Shown here one piece after another: positions 52,119-61,366 of a stretch of 64,000 bases of DNA (positions are counted from its first letter, which is position 1; the number at the start of each line of letters is the position of its first letter). Source of the stretch: Tumebacillus amylolyticus. Lineage in GTDB: Bacteria > Bacillota > Bacilli > Tumebacillales > Tumebacillaceae. The stretch lies in the NCBI RefSeq assembly GCF_016722965.1, contig NZ_JAEQNB010000002.1, positions 248,001-312,000 of the forward strand. Direction: 5' to 3'. The position numbers and the translations under genes are program-made. Under the pieces are notes generated by a model. The model was given only the letters and a program-made list of their open reading frames with translations. It did no database searches and had not been told where the DNA came from.

Positions 52119-52128
52119 TTTCGCCTCA

Positions 52129-52377
52129 TTAGGAGGAAAAGATGCTGAAGCTCAAGCTGTGGTGCTTTTTCTTGTAGTGATGGTGGCCGTGGTTGGAATG
52201 GCCGTGGTGACCATGGTGGTGGTCGCTGGAGCTATAGTGATGCACCGGGCGATGGTGGTGATGATCGCTGCTGCTGTAGGAACGATGGTGGTGCGTGCGA
52301 TGACGATGGTGGCTGGAGCTATAGTGATGGGTGGCTTCATGAACGACTTTTTTAATGAATTTGCCAAACAACGACAT
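52129..52377 (-). CDS. Histidine-rich miniprotein
   Basis: An 82-residue protein. After a helix of 16 residues (MSLFGKFIKKVVHEATHH), about half of the following residues are His in clusters (HHRHRTHHH, DHHHHRPVHH, DHHHGHHGHSNHGHHH), spaced by YSSS. It has no Cys. Such chains bind Ni, Zn, Cu or Co; storage or chaperone roles are typical. GAGGGGG lies 8 nt before the ATG at 52377. Neighbours do not include a recognisable metallo-enzyme maturation gene. The opposite strand reads as a hydrophobic peptide, a simple consequence of CAC/CAT codons. Confidence 0.75.
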   Translation of the reverse strand: MSLFGKFIKKVVHEATHHYSSSHHRHRTHHHRSYSSSDHHHHRPVHHYSSSDHHHGHHGHSNHGHHHYKKKHHSLSFSIFSS

Positions 52378-52452
52378 TGCGGGTTCCCCCTCAAAAGGTT
52401 TTATACCTCTATGTACGGAGCAACTCCCGAAAAGTTTCAAGTCGGTCCGTTT

Positions 52453-52908
52453 TTATTCCGGCCATTGGAATTGCGGGATGGTCATCTTGCCGTCGGTCAG
52501 CGTATACTGGGAAAGGCTCCCTTCTTTGGCTTGAATCACGATGTAGTGCAGGTCTTCAGAGGAGTTGTTCCGCCAGCAGCGTACACCGTTTGGAGCCACG
52601 CGAACGGTGGAACCCTCGCCGACTTCGAGCACTTGGCCGTCGATGTAAAATTGGCCTTTGCCTTTGACGAAGATGTAGAGTTCTTCGTTTTGCTTGTGCT
52701 CGTGTGCGTACGGCACTTGCGTTCCCGGTTTCATGACGCCCAGCGAAACTTCCATCCCGTTGAGACCCAGCGCTTCGTTGAGAAACACTTTGCCCGGGAA
52801 TTTGAATTGCGGGGCCGGGGAAAATACATAGTCCATCATCTCATCCCACGGACCGGCATGCGCCGCCGTGAAGTTCTCTCCTTGTACGATTCCGCCTTTC
52901 ATTTCCAT
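52453..52908 (-). CDS. Cupin domain protein
   Basis: A 151-residue single-domain cupin. Metal-binding motif 1 is EHKQNEELYIFVKGKGQFYIDG (His, His, Glu in HEHKQNEE) and motif 2 lies in VAPNGVRCWRNNSSEDLHYIVIQ, where Arg and Asn occupy the usual His region. It could be a metal-dependent isomerase or a sensor; no substrate is apparent. GAGGG precedes the ATG. Confidence 0.82.
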   Translation of the reverse strand: MEMKGGIVQGENFTAAHAGPWDEMMDYVFSPAPQFKFPGKVFLNEALGLNGMEVSLGVMKPGTQVPYAHEHKQNEELYIFVKGKGQFYIDGQVLEVGEGSTVRVAPNGVRCWRNNSSEDLHYIVIQAKEGSLSQYTLTDGKMTIPQFQWPE

Positions 52909-53055
52909 CTAAAATCCCTCTTTTCATTTGTAGTTGTACTTAGAATAGTACAGGGCTCGCTTCCAGTAAAATGTTTTTTGATTGGAGAAGGGAACTGCAG
53001 GCTGATTGACGTATTTATATATTGATTTACTTGGTGAGACGAAAGGAAACAGGCC

Positions 53056-54156
53056 ATGGTATGGATCGATAAATTTTTCATTAACTTATGTATTCTCGTA
53101 ACGTGCTTGTTTTTTTTACATCAGGTCTTCAAAGACCGCAACGTTACCCCTACAGACAAACTGTATAAACGAATCAACTTCGGACTGGTACAGGGTGTGC
53201 TCGGCTGGTTGCTGATGCACTACTCCCTGCAACTTGGCGGGGGCGTGGTGTTCGACTTGCGCATGATCCCGATCTTCCTCGCTGCGGCTACCGGTGGTTG
53301 GGCTGCGGCACTTGCCGCCGCGTTCGCAGAAGCGCTCGGGCGCATCATCCTGTTCTCGTGGACTCCGGCGACGATGGTGGCGACCGTAACCCTCACCCTC
53401 ACCGCGATTGTGTCGGGTTCGATCACACGGTGGGTCTCAAACGCTCCCCGTAGTTGGATGTATATGGTCTTCGCGAACTTGATCGTGGTCTGCGTCGGGT
53501 CGATCTATGCGGTGCCCGACTCGCATCTGCGCTTGCTGATCATGTTGCAGTACGCGCTCGTGCTCTCCATCGCGAGTTTGTTCACCTACCTGCTCGTTCA
53601 TCGTTTGACGAGTTCCCATGAGATGTTTGTGAAAATTCGCGACTCCGCCCGCGTTGACTTCCTCACGGGGCTGAACAACGTCCGCTCCTTCGACGAAGCG
53701 ATCAACTCGCTGTTGCAGAAAAACATGGACTACGGAGAAAACCTCTCCTTCCTCATGATCGACATCGACCATTTCAAAAAAGTCAACGACACCTACGGCC
53801 ATCCGGCCGGTGACGAAGTGCTCAAGCAGTTGGGCGAACTTTTGACGCACACCTCCCGTGGACGTGATATCGTGTCGCGCAACGGCGGCGAGGAATTCTC
53901 GGTCATCTTGCCCGGCTGTTCGCGGGAGAATGCCCTGCACGTCGCGGAACGTCTGCGCGCCGTCATTGCACGCCATCCCTTCCAATTGCCCGATGACCAA
54001 GTGATCAAAGTGACCGTGTCGCTTGGATTGGCCGTTTCGACGCCCGACGTTCCCTTGACGGTCGATGAGTTGGTCCACCTCGCCGACGAAGGTCTCTACC
54101 GGGCGAAACGGACCGGACGCAACCGAGTCTGCGAGTTTCAACCGCTCGAAGGCTAA
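53056..54156 (+). CDS. Diguanylate cyclase with 5TM receptor domain
   Basis: A 366-residue membrane enzyme that makes cyclic di-GMP. Residues 1-185 form a 5TM receptor-type (LYT) module with FDLRMIPIFLAAATGGWAAALAAAFAEALGRI. The GGDEF domain follows (about 200-362) with RNGGEEF as active site and DIDHFKKVNDTYGHPAGD. The inhibitory I-site RGRD lies five residues before GGEEF, so product inhibition is expected. No EAL domain. AAAGGAAACAGG precedes the ATG. Confidence 0.93.
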   Translation: MVWIDKFFINLCILVTCLFFLHQVFKDRNVTPTDKLYKRINFGLVQGVLGWLLMHYSLQLGGGVVFDLRMIPIFLAAATGGWAAALAAAFAEALGRIILFSWTPATMVATVTLTLTAIVSGSITRWVSNAPRSWMYMVFANLIVVCVGSIYAVPDSHLRLLIMLQYALVLSIASLFTYLLVHRLTSSHEMFVKIRDSARVDFLTGLNNVRSFDEAINSLLQKNMDYGENLSFLMIDIDHFKKVNDTYGHPAGDEVLKQLGELLTHTSRGRDIVSRNGGEEFSVILPGCSRENALHVAERLRAVIARHPFQLPDDQVIKVTVSLGLAVSTPDVPLTVDELVHLADEGLYRAKRTGRNRVCEFQPLEG

Positions 54157-54171
54157 CCAGTTTGGAAAAAG

Positions 54172-54201
54172 AAGACCCAACCGCGCGGGCGGTTGGGTCT
54201 T
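54172..54201. terminator. Bidirectional terminator
   Basis: Perfect AAGACCCAACCG/CGGTTGGGTCTT stem with a CGCGGG-type loop. Confidence 0.85.
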
Positions 54202-54215
54202 TTTTTTCGTGGGAA

Positions 54216-55265
54216 TTACTTGCCGGCGAGGATTTGGTCCCAGAGGGCGCCGTCTTGGTAGAGGTCTTTGCGAACTTGGTCCCAGCCGCCGAGGTATTTG
54301 ATGTCGTAGAGGCCGGCCGGGGTTTTGTATTGGGCTTCGTATTGCTTGGCGACGGTCGGATCGACGGAACGGAATCCTTTTTCGGCGAATGCTTTCTGGG
54401 CTTCGGCGCTCCAGAGGAACTCGACGAACGCGTCGGCGACTTTGCGCACGCCGTGTTTGTCGGCGTTTTTGTCCACGACGGCCGCCGGGTTCTCGATGAG
54501 GATCGTGTAGTTCGGGACGACGATGTTATAATGCTGGCCTTCGAGGTTGCGCCCGATCAGTTCGTTTTCGTAGGTGACGACGACGTCGCCGGTGCCGTTT
54601 TCAAACGTGGTCATCGAGGCGCGGCCCGATTTGTCGAGGGCTTTGACGTTTTTCTGGATGCGTTTGAGCAGGTCGGCGGCGTAGGCGGGGTCTTTTTTGC
54701 CTTTTTCTTCGGAGATTTTCAGGCCGGAGCCGTAGATGGCGTTGACGTCCCATTGGGCGCCGCCAGACGTTTTCGGGTTCGGGTAGAGCACGCCGATGCC
54801 CGGTTTCGCGAGGTCTTCCCAGTCTTTGATGTGTTTCGGGTTGCCTTCGCGGGTGCCCAGAGCTGCGACCGAATCGGTGATCATGCCTCCGTGCGGTTTG
54901 GTGCGCCAGTCGGTCGTGATCAGGCCGGCTTTTTGAATCGTGTCGATGTCCGCTTCGAGCGAGAGGGCTGCGATGTCCGCTTCAAAACCGCCCGCAATCG
55001 CACGCGCTTGGGTGCCGGATGCTTCGTAAGACTCTTGGAAGTTGACGGTCTGCCCTGTTTTTTCCTTCCATTGTTTTTGGAAGGCGGGGATGATGACTTT
55101 GAACGCTTCTTGCGGGGTCGAGTAGGCGCCGAGGATGAGGGTGACGTCCCGGGCGTCGTCCATCGTTGCGGCGGTGGTTTCTGTGGAAGAAGAGCCGCAC
55201 GCGGTCAAGACGGTCATCGATGCGAGCAAGAGGCTGGTCAGGGCGAGCTTGGTTTTGTTTTTCAT
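54216..55265 (-). CDS. Sulfate/thiosulfate-binding lipoprotein
   Basis: A 349-residue lipoprotein with lipobox LTAC at residue 23. The sulfate-binding fold is seen in VTLILGAYSTPQEAFKVIIPAFQKQW and QESYEASGTQARAIAGGFEADIAALS. NPKTSGGAQWDVNAIYG is a CysP/Sbp signature. It delivers sulfate to CysTW. It is the last gene of cysT-cysW-cysA-sbp, whereas in E. coli cysP comes first. The ATG at 55265 follows GAAGGAGAGA. Confidence 0.93.
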   Translation of the reverse strand: MKNKTKLALTSLLLASMTVLTACGSSSTETTAATMDDARDVTLILGAYSTPQEAFKVIIPAFQKQWKEKTGQTVNFQESYEASGTQARAIAGGFEADIAALSLEADIDTIQKAGLITTDWRTKPHGGMITDSVAALGTREGNPKHIKDWEDLAKPGIGVLYPNPKTSGGAQWDVNAIYGSGLKISEEKGKKDPAYAADLLKRIQKNVKALDKSGRASMTTFENGTGDVVVTYENELIGRNLEGQHYNIVVPNYTILIENPAAVVDKNADKHGVRKVADAFVEFLWSAEAQKAFAEKGFRSVDPTVAKQYEAQYKTPAGLYDIKYLGGWDQVRKDLYQDGALWDQILAGK

Positions 55266-55283
55266 GAGGTGGAGTCTCTCCTT

Positions 55284-56351
55284 CTAGATCGCGCGGGTGT
55301 TGGCGCGTTTGAGTTCGTTTTCGAGGAACAGGCTTTCGTCGTTTTGGAAGAGGTGCAGGGAGTGGATGAGCACGGCGACTTTTTCGCCGGTCAACAGCGT
55401 TTCTTTTTCAAGCGAGCGGTGGGCGATCAAGCGGTGCTCGCCGACTTCGACTTCCACTTGCCAGAGCGTGCCGCGGAACTGGACGCTTTTGACGATGCCC
55501 TTGGTGGCGGCGGCGAGGTTGGAAATCTCGTGCTCGCGTCCGACTTCGATCGACTCGGGGCGGATCAGCACGCGGGTTTTGGCGAGGCGTTTCTGAAGGA
55601 CCGATTCAAAGCCGACGAGCTGTGCGGTGTCGGACAGGAGGTTCGATTCACCGAGGAATCCGGCGACGAACGGAGTTTGCGGTTCTTTGTAGACTTGCCA
55701 CGGTGTGCCCTTCTGTTCGAGACGGCCCTTGTTGATGATCATGATTTCGTCGGCGACTTCGACGGCTTCCTCTTGGTCGTGGGTGACGAAGATCGACGTG
55801 ACCCCCACGCGGGAGATCATCTCGCGCAGCCACGTGCGCAGTTCTTTGCGAACTTTGGCGTCGATGGCGGCGAACGGTTCGTCGAGCAGGAGCAGTTGCG
55901 GCGACGGTGCCAAGGCGCGGGCAAACGCCACGCGTTGGCGCTGACCTCCGGATAATTGGTGGGGGTAGCGGTCGTGGAGCCCTTGCAAGCCGATCAATTC
56001 GATCAGTTCGAGAACGCGGTTGTGGATCTCACGCTTGCTTTTTTTCTGTACGGTGAGCCCGAACGCGATGTTGTCGAACACGGTCATGTGTTTGAAGAGC
56101 GCGTAATTTTGAAAAACGAAGCCGATGCCCCGCTCCTGCGGCGGCAGATGGTTGACTTTGCTCCCTTGGAAGAGGATGTCGCCACATGTGGGGGTCTCAA
56201 GCCCTGCCAACATGCGCAAGATCGTGGTCTTGCCTCCTCCCGAGGGGCCCAGCAGACCGATCAGTTTGCCTTCTTGAATTTCAAAATTGACGTTCTCGAC
56301 GGCGGAGAATTGCCCGAATTGCTTGGTCAGATTGCGCACTTCGATCTGCAT
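55284..56351 (-). CDS. cysA: Sulfate ABC transporter ATP-binding protein CysA
   Basis: A 355-residue ABC ATPase. Walker A is GPSGGGKTT, the signature LSGGQRQRVAFARAL, Walker B LLLLDEPFAAID and the H-loop FVTHDQEEA. The C-terminal 110 residues are a TOBE-type regulatory domain. I chose ATG 56351, with AAAGGAAGTG upstream. It begins 2 bp after the cysW stop, suggesting coupling. Confidence 0.95.
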   Translation of the reverse strand: MQIEVRNLTKQFGQFSAVENVNFEIQEGKLIGLLGPSGGGKTTILRMLAGLETPTCGDILFQGSKVNHLPPQERGIGFVFQNYALFKHMTVFDNIAFGLTVQKKSKREIHNRVLELIELIGLQGLHDRYPHQLSGGQRQRVAFARALAPSPQLLLLDEPFAAIDAKVRKELRTWLREMISRVGVTSIFVTHDQEEAVEVADEIMIINKGRLEQKGTPWQVYKEPQTPFVAGFLGESNLLSDTAQLVGFESVLQKRLAKTRVLIRPESIEVGREHEISNLAAATKGIVKSVQFRGTLWQVEVEVGEHRLIAHRSLEKETLLTGEKVAVLIHSLHLFQNDESLFLENELKRANTRAI

Positions 56352-56353
56352 CG

Positions 56354-57151
56354 TCAGCACACTTCCTTTCTTTTCTTGGCCCATTCGAGGAGCAGAAGCA
56401 CGACGATGGAGAACGCCGCGAGTACCAGCGCGATGGAGTTGGCGGCGACGAAGTTGAAGTTCTCGACTTGTTGGTAGACGAGCGTCGTGGCGGATTGGGT
56501 TTTGTTGATGATGTTGCCGGAGACGACGAGCACCGCTCCGAATTCACCGAGAGCGCGGGCGATGGTGAGCACGACGCCGTAGAGCACGCCCCAGCGAATC
56601 GCCGGCCACGTGACGCGCCAGAACGTCAGCCACGACCCGGCACCGAGCGTGTAGGCGGCCTCCTCTTGCTGCGTGCCGACTTCCTGCAGCACCGGCATCA
56701 CTTCGCGCACCATCAGCGGGAACGTCACGAACAGCGTCGCGAGGATCATCCCCGGCATGGCGAAGACGATTTTCAGACCGTGAGCTTCAAAAAAAGTGCC
56801 CAGCGCCGTGTGCGGGCCCATCAGCAAGACGATCATGAGCCCGCCGATGATCGGAGAGACGGCGAACGGCAAGTCGACGACGGAGTTCAAAAACTGGCGG
56901 ATGCGACGCGAGATTCTCGTCTCGCGCACCAGCAACACGGCGAGCAAGACGCCGAACAGCGTGTTCACCACGGTGACGGTGCCGACGATCAGACCGGAGA
57001 CGAGAAACGCGTGCAAAGCTTCCGGAGTGGAGAGCGCGTGCCAGAAGCCTGAGCCCCCCGTGGAAACGGCGCTGGTGAAAATCTTGCCAAGCGGGATGAT
57101 CAACAGCACGAGAAACACCAAGTACGTGATGGAAATGGACAGTCGTCTCAT
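56354..57151 (-). CDS. cysW: Sulfate ABC transporter permease CysW
   Basis: A 265-residue membrane permease with about 6 hydrophobic segments. CysW hallmarks are VVDLPFAVSPIIGGLMIVLLMGP and the EAA coupling motif AAYTLGAGSWLTFWRVTWPAI. Its ATG overlaps the cysT stop (ATGA) and GGGAGGG lies 7 nt upstream. With CysT it forms the sulfate channel. Confidence 0.95.
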   Translation of the reverse strand: MRRLSISITYLVFLVLLIIPLGKIFTSAVSTGGSGFWHALSTPEALHAFLVSGLIVGTVTVVNTLFGVLLAVLLVRETRISRRIRQFLNSVVDLPFAVSPIIGGLMIVLLMGPHTALGTFFEAHGLKIVFAMPGMILATLFVTFPLMVREVMPVLQEVGTQQEEAAYTLGAGSWLTFWRVTWPAIRWGVLYGVVLTIARALGEFGAVLVVSGNIINKTQSATTLVYQQVENFNFVAANSIALVLAAFSIVVLLLLEWAKKRKEVC

Positions 57152-57957
57152 CGTGCATCCCTCCCGGCGGTCAAGAGATTGACGCTCCACAACACGACGA
57201 ACGAAAGCGTGAGGAGCAGGACGGAAACAGCGGCGGCTCCAGTCGAGTTGGCACTTTCGACGTTGCCGTAGATTTGAACGGAAGCGGTCAGCGTTTTCCC
57301 CGGAATGTTCCCGGCGACGAGTACGACGGCACCGAATTCAGCGAGCGCTCGGGAAAAAGCGAGCATCGCGCCGCCGACCACACCGGAGCGCATCGCGGGG
57401 AAAATCACGCGCCAGAACGTGCCGGAGCGCGAGGCTCCCAACGTGAAGGACGCCTCCTCTTCCGTTGGGTCGAGTTCTTCGAGCAGGGGCTGGATCGTGC
57501 GGATTACAAACGGGAACGTAACGAAGATCATGGCGATGACGATGGCGGTTGGCTGGTAGACGATTTCAATGTCATACCCCTTCAAAAAACTGCCGAGCCA
57601 ACTCTGCGGCCCGAGCAGGAGCAAGATCATCAACCCGCCGACGGCTGTCGGCAAAGCAAACGGCAGATCGACCAACGAGTTGAGGAGACGGCGTCCGGGA
57701 AATTTGTACCGAACGAGCACCCAGGCGATCAGCGTGCCGACGGCGGTGTTGATGACGGTGGCGATCAACGCCAATTTGATGGTGCGGTACACGGCATCCC
57801 ACGCAATCGGCTGCGTGATGCTCTCGACGAACTTCGCCCAGCCGCCGGACAGTCCTTGGACGTAGACCCCGACGATCGGCACGACGATCAACAGCAGGAA
57901 ATAGACGAGCACGGTGCTTTGTACACTGCGCTTCAGCCAGGAGTTTTTGACAACCAT
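57148..57957 (-). CDS. cysT: Sulfate ABC transporter permease CysT
   Basis: A 269-residue membrane permease with about 6 hydrophobic segments. The diagnostic stretch is LLNSLVDLPFALPTAVGGLMI; the EAA motif is EASFTLGASRSGTFWRVIFPA. It is the first gene of the cysTWAsbp operon. GGGGGG lies 13 nt before the ATG. An upstream palindrome shared with yezD suggests control by sulfur supply. Confidence 0.95.
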   Translation of the reverse strand: MVVKNSWLKRSVQSTVLVYFLLLIVVPIVGVYVQGLSGGWAKFVESITQPIAWDAVYRTIKLALIATVINTAVGTLIAWVLVRYKFPGRRLLNSLVDLPFALPTAVGGLMILLLLGPQSWLGSFLKGYDIEIVYQPTAIVIAMIFVTFPFVIRTIQPLLEELDPTEEEASFTLGASRSGTFWRVIFPAMRSGVVGGAMLAFSRALAEFGAVVLVAGNIPGKTLTASVQIYGNVESANSTGAAAVSVLLLTLSFVVLWSVNLLTAGRDAR

Positions 57958-57987
57958 GACTTGGGATTGGCCCCCCTATTCATAAGA

Positions 57988-58013
57988 TTTTCTAATGGGC
58001 GGTATTAGGATTT
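57988..58013. promoter_or_regulatory. Sulfur-operator candidate before cysT
   Basis: CTAAT/ATTAG inverted arms within a TTTTCTAATGG... ATTAGGATTT sequence. The same arrangement recurs before yezD at 58437-58461. A CymR-like regulator is a plausible binder (inference). Confidence 0.5.
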
Positions 58014-58092
58014 CTTATCCTGACGATACACAGCGTATTACAGACACCTGTCCTGTGTGACTTCATTCGACCGTTTTTTTTGAGAACAAGAA

Positions 58093-58173
58093 AAGGCTCC
58101 ACCGCAACTCAAATCAGCCACGGCTCACGTTGTCGCTTGTCGCGTGGGTTGATGTAAGTGCTGGTGGAGCCTT
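58093..58173 (-). terminator. Long three-part hairpin between yezD and cysT
   Basis: Outer stem AAGGCTCCACC (58093-58103) with GGTGGAGCCTT (58163-58173) encloses further pairing of ATCA/TGAT and CCACG/CGTGG. A T-rich stretch follows on the minus strand. It may be the yezD terminator or a regulated leader. No known riboswitch motif was found in it. Confidence 0.5.
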
Positions 58174-58220
58174 CGGTGGTCCGATCGGCTCGTGTCGCAT
58201 CTACGATTTTTCAAGTTCAT

Positions 58221-58424
58221 TCAAGACTTTGCGGCCAGTTTGATGGGAGCCTTTGAGCTTTCGAGCGGGAAGCGGTGCTTTTCGGTGCGCTCGATTTGTG
58301 TGATTTGCGCACTGTGGACGGTGATGAGCACCGTTCCGTACTGCATGCCTTCCAACGCGTGCAAGATCTGTTGGACTTGCGGGGAGTTCGGGTCGGGTTT
58401 CAAAACGTTCTCCAACTGGATCAC
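58221..58424 (-). CDS. yezD: YezD family small protein (DUF2292)
   Basis: A 67-residue protein with the family core ALEGMQYGTVLITVHSAQITQIERTEKHRF. YezD-like proteins are often encoded next to sulfate or sulfonate assimilation genes; no activity is established. The position between ssuD and cysT, with a shared upstream palindrome, supports a sulfur role. AAGAGGTGA precedes the start. Confidence 0.85.
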   Translation of the reverse strand: MIQLENVLKPDPNSPQVQQILHALEGMQYGTVLITVHSAQITQIERTEKHRFPLESSKAPIKLAAKS

Positions 58425-58436
58425 CTCTTGTATCAG

Positions 58437-58461
58437 TTTTTCTAATGGTTGTGATAAGATT
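58437..58461. promoter_or_regulatory. Sulfur-operator candidate before yezD
   Basis: CTAATGGTTGTGATAAG with flanking TTTT and ATTT, aligned with the element before cysT (57988-58013). Confidence 0.5.
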
Positions 58462-58546
58462 TTGTTTTTCCTACAAAATCACTATGAATTATTGGTTTTA
58501 CTATAAAATGGGCGACCGCCTTTTGTCAATCTTGTTCGAAAAAAAA

Positions 58547-58572
58547 GATCCCGACGCTATTGGCGCGGGATC
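58547..58572 (-). terminator. Terminator of ssuD
   Basis: GATCCCG/CGGGATC stem at the stop codon, followed by eight Ts on the minus strand. Confidence 0.8.
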
Positions 58573-59702
58573 ACATGGTTTGCGACGATCTCGCCAACGG
58601 CGTGGGCGTCGCTTTTTTTCGCGGTGAGGTCTTCGTCGTGGTCGAGCGGGAGCAACGGGAAAAGCAACTCGGCCACTCGGTACGCTTCTTCCAGATGCGG
58701 GTAGCCGGAGAGGATGAACGTCTCGATCCCGAGGTCGGCGTACTCTTGCATGCGGGCAGCGACTGTTTGCGGGTCCCCGACGAGGGCACAGCCTGCACCG
58801 CTGCGCACGAGTCCGACGCCTGCCCAGAGGTTCGGGGAGACTTCGAGCGCGGCACGGCTGCGGTCTTTTTTGCCGCCGTGCAATTCTCCTTGGCGGCGCA
58901 TGCCGACCGAGTCGTACTTGGCGAAGATCGCTTGGGCTTTCTCGATGGTCTCGTCGTCGACATAGGTCAGCAAGTCTTCGGCAGCCTCCCACGCGGCTTC
59001 CTCGGTTTCGCGCACGATGACGTGCAAGCGAATGCCGAAGCGAACGGTGCGGCCCTGCTCGGCGGCGAGGGCGCGGACGCGCTCGATTTTTTCCTTGACT
59101 TGGGCAGGCGGTTCGCCCCATGTGAGATACACGTCGATGTGCTTGGCGGCGACGGGCAGAGCGGCCGGTGACGAGCCTCCGAAGAACAACGGCGGGTACG
59201 GCGATTGCACGGGCGGGAGCATCTGCTGCCCGTCTTGAATCTTGAGATGGTCGCCGTCGAAGTCGATTTTTTCACCGCTGCACAGCGCACGCCAGACTGT
59301 CAGGAATTCGTCGGTTACGTCATAGCGCGCGTCATGGTCGAGGAACAGACCCTCTGCCGCAAGTTCGACAGGGTCGCCGCCGGTGACGACGTTGATCAAG
59401 CAACGGCCGTTTGAGAGACGGTCGAGGGAATTCGCCATGCGGGCGGCGGTGGCGGGCATCATCAGGCCGGGACGCATCGCAACGAGAAATCGCAGGCGTT
59501 CGGTGGAGGAAAGTAGAGACGCGGCGGTGACCCATGCGTCCTCGCAGGAGCGTCCGGTGGGGAGCAAGACCCCGTAATAGCCGAGATCGTCCGCCGCCTG
59601 GGCGATTTGGCGCAAGTAGTTGAACGTCGTCGCACGACCGCCGACAGACGTCGCGAGATACCGTCCGTCGCCGCCCGTGGGGATGAACCAGAACACTTTC
59701 AT
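58557..59702 (-). CDS. ssuD: FMNH2-dependent alkanesulfonate monooxygenase
   Basis: A 381-residue bacterial luciferase-family enzyme that releases sulfite from alkanesulfonates. Hallmarks are [15 protein letters not shown] at the N-terminus, [21 protein letters not shown], and the substrate loop region [15 protein letters not shown]. It needs reduced FMN from a partner reductase not seen here. Ssu transport genes are absent. AAGGAGAG precedes the ATG. Downstream are yezD and the sulfate importer, so this is a sulfur island. Confidence 0.95.
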   Translation of the reverse strand: MKVFWFIPTGGDGRYLATSVGGRATTFNYLRQIAQAADDLGYYGVLLPTGRSCEDAWVTAASLLSSTERLRFLVAMRPGLMMPATAARMANSLDRLSNGRCLINVVTGGDPVELAAEGLFLDHDARYDVTDEFLTVWRALCSGEKIDFDGDHLKIQDGQQMLPPVQSPYPPLFFGGSSPAALPVAAKHIDVYLTWGEPPAQVKEKIERVRALAAEQGRTVRFGIRLHVIVRETEEAAWEAAEDLLTYVDDETIEKAQAIFAKYDSVGMRRQGELHGGKKDRSRAALEVSPNLWAGVGLVRSGAGCALVGDPQTVAARMQEYADLGIETFILSGYPHLEEAYRVAELLFPLLPLDHDEDLTAKKSDAHAVGEIVANHVIPRQ

Positions 59703-59839
59703 TTCTATCTCTCCTTAATGGCTTGTATTCGGGTTGATTTACTCTGAGAGTACCACGAATTCCGAAAACGTTCTACCTCCTCTCCCCCCGCTCATACCCT
59801 AAAAGGTACTCTACACATCGGACAAGGGAGGGCTTGCCT

Positions 59840-61366
59840 GTGGCGTTGCCGATTCGAGAGTCGGGGATTTTGAGCATGGCGGATTTGGTGGCGCGGATTC
59901 TGGGCTTGTTGTTTCTCTCGCGGTTTTTGACAGAGATGGGCTTGGGCGCGAGTGCGTCGTTTCGAATACTACTGCCGTTGATCGGCGTGGCGGCGAGTTT
60001 CGGGAGCATCGGGGTGCCGCAAGCGTTGACGAGGCTGTTTGCCGGGGGTCATGGAAATTGGCGAACCGCTTGGTGGAGCACCGTCGCGGCGGCGGGCGTG
60101 TCGGTCGCGGGACTTGGCGCTCTCGCTTGGGTCGCCGTTTGGCAAAGCGGGCACAACGTCGAGGGCATCGTGCGCGTGACGATCGCCGCCGTTCCGCTGT
60201 TGGTGCTGACTTGTGTGAACGGCAGTCTGCGCGGAATTCTGTTTGGACTGGGCCGGACGATGGCGCCGGCGTTGGCGCAAGTTTTGGAGATCGGCACGCG
60301 ACTTTGGGTGCTCACCTACATCTGGCCTCTATTAAAAAGCGACCTGCCCACCTCCGGTGCGCAAGTCGGTCTCTATGTGCTGACCACGGGCGAAGTGGCG
60401 GCGATGGTGTTTTTGGGGCTGGCGTTGTGGACAGCGGCACGCCGCGCGAGGGGTCGGGTCGCTTTTTTGCAAGAGGCGTCACCCTATCGCCTGCGTTCCG
60501 TGTTGCGCATGGCGTGTGCTCCGGCGGGACAGGCGTTGTTTGCGAGTTTGGGGTATGCGATGGAATTGCCGCTGGCCGAGGCGTGGATTGCACAGACGCA
60601 TGGTGTGGAGACGGCAAAGCACTTGATTGCCGATTACTCGGCGGTCGCTCTGCCTCTGCTCTGTGCGCCGATGGTGCTGACGGACGGACTGGCGACGGCG
60701 TTGTTGCCTGCAGAATCGGCAGGGCGCGGGAGGACCGAGCGCGAGGAATCCCGTACCCTCGCCGCTCGTCGAGCTTCCCTGCAATTGCGCCGTGTGATTG
60801 GGGCAGTCGCCCTCATCGCGGTGCCCGCTACGGCAGCTCTGCTCGTGTTGGCACCCGTTCTCACGCAGACGTTCGGCTCCTCCACCGCCGCAGACTTGCT
60901 TGTCAAACTAGCACCTCTCACTCTCCCGCTCTACTTGCAAGCGCCTCTCGCTTCTCTCCTTCAAGCGCACGGACGCAGCCGGTCGCTGCTGTTCGCGGGG
61001 ATGTTGGGCGACGGAGCACGACTTGGCGCGTTGTACTTCGCGATTCAGAGTTTGCATCTCACACGCGCCGCTCTCCCCTTGGCTTTTGCGGCATCTGTCT
61101 GCGTCCAGACGGGACTTTTGTTGCTCGGAGCGATCAAGCTGACCTCCAAACGAACTCGCACACGACTCCCGTGGCGAACGTTGATCCACTCCGCAGGTGC
61201 CGCTCTGCCCTTGACGGCCCTGCTCCTGCTCGGCTTGCACGGCCCTCATCCGTTTCTCTGGTGCCTCCCTGCCGTCGCAGCCGCTTTTCTCCATCTACGC
61301 TGGGCAGGAGAAGTTCCGCCGTTGCCGCATCTCTTACGTCGTTTTACAGAAAAAGAACACCCCTGA
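59840..61366 (+). CDS. Lipid II flippase/SpoVB-like polysaccharide transporter
   Basis: A 508-residue membrane protein with about 12-14 hydrophobic segments of the MurJ/SpoVB/Wzx (MOP) superfamily. The N-terminus (MADLVARILGLLFLSRFLTEMG) and GSIGVPQALTRLFAGG are typical of the SpoVB group. It may flip lipid-linked cell-wall or spore-cortex precursors. GTG at 59840 has GGGAGGG 7 nt upstream, better than the TTG at 59834. Codon composition is unusually GC-rich and Ala/Leu-rich. Confidence 0.8.
   Translation: MALPIRESGILSMADLVARILGLLFLSRFLTEMGLGASASFRILLPLIGVAASFGSIGVPQALTRLFAGGHGNWRTAWWSTVAAAGVSVAGLGALAWVAVWQSGHNVEGIVRVTIAAVPLLVLTCVNGSLRGILFGLGRTMAPALAQVLEIGTRLWVLTYIWPLLKSDLPTSGAQVGLYVLTTGEVAAMVFLGLALWTAARRARGRVAFLQEASPYRLRSVLRMACAPAGQALFASLGYAMELPLAEAWIAQTHGVETAKHLIADYSAVALPLLCAPMVLTDGLATALLPAESAGRGRTEREESRTLAARRASLQLRRVIGAVALIAVPATAALLVLAPVLTQTFGSSTAADLLVKLAPLTLPLYLQAPLASLLQAHGRSRSLLFAGMLGDGARLGALYFAIQSLHLTRAALPLAFAASVCVQTGLLLLGAIKLTSKRTRTRLPWRTLIHSAGAALPLTALLLLGLHGPHPFLWCLPAVAAAFLHLRWAGEVPPLPHLLRRFTEKEHP

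Noticed and set aside
52102-53025. Hydrophobic plus-strand frame opposite the His-rich gene
   Set aside because: The Val/Met/Ala-rich sequence is simply the complement of CAC/CAT codons, and the frame runs on antisense to the cupin gene.
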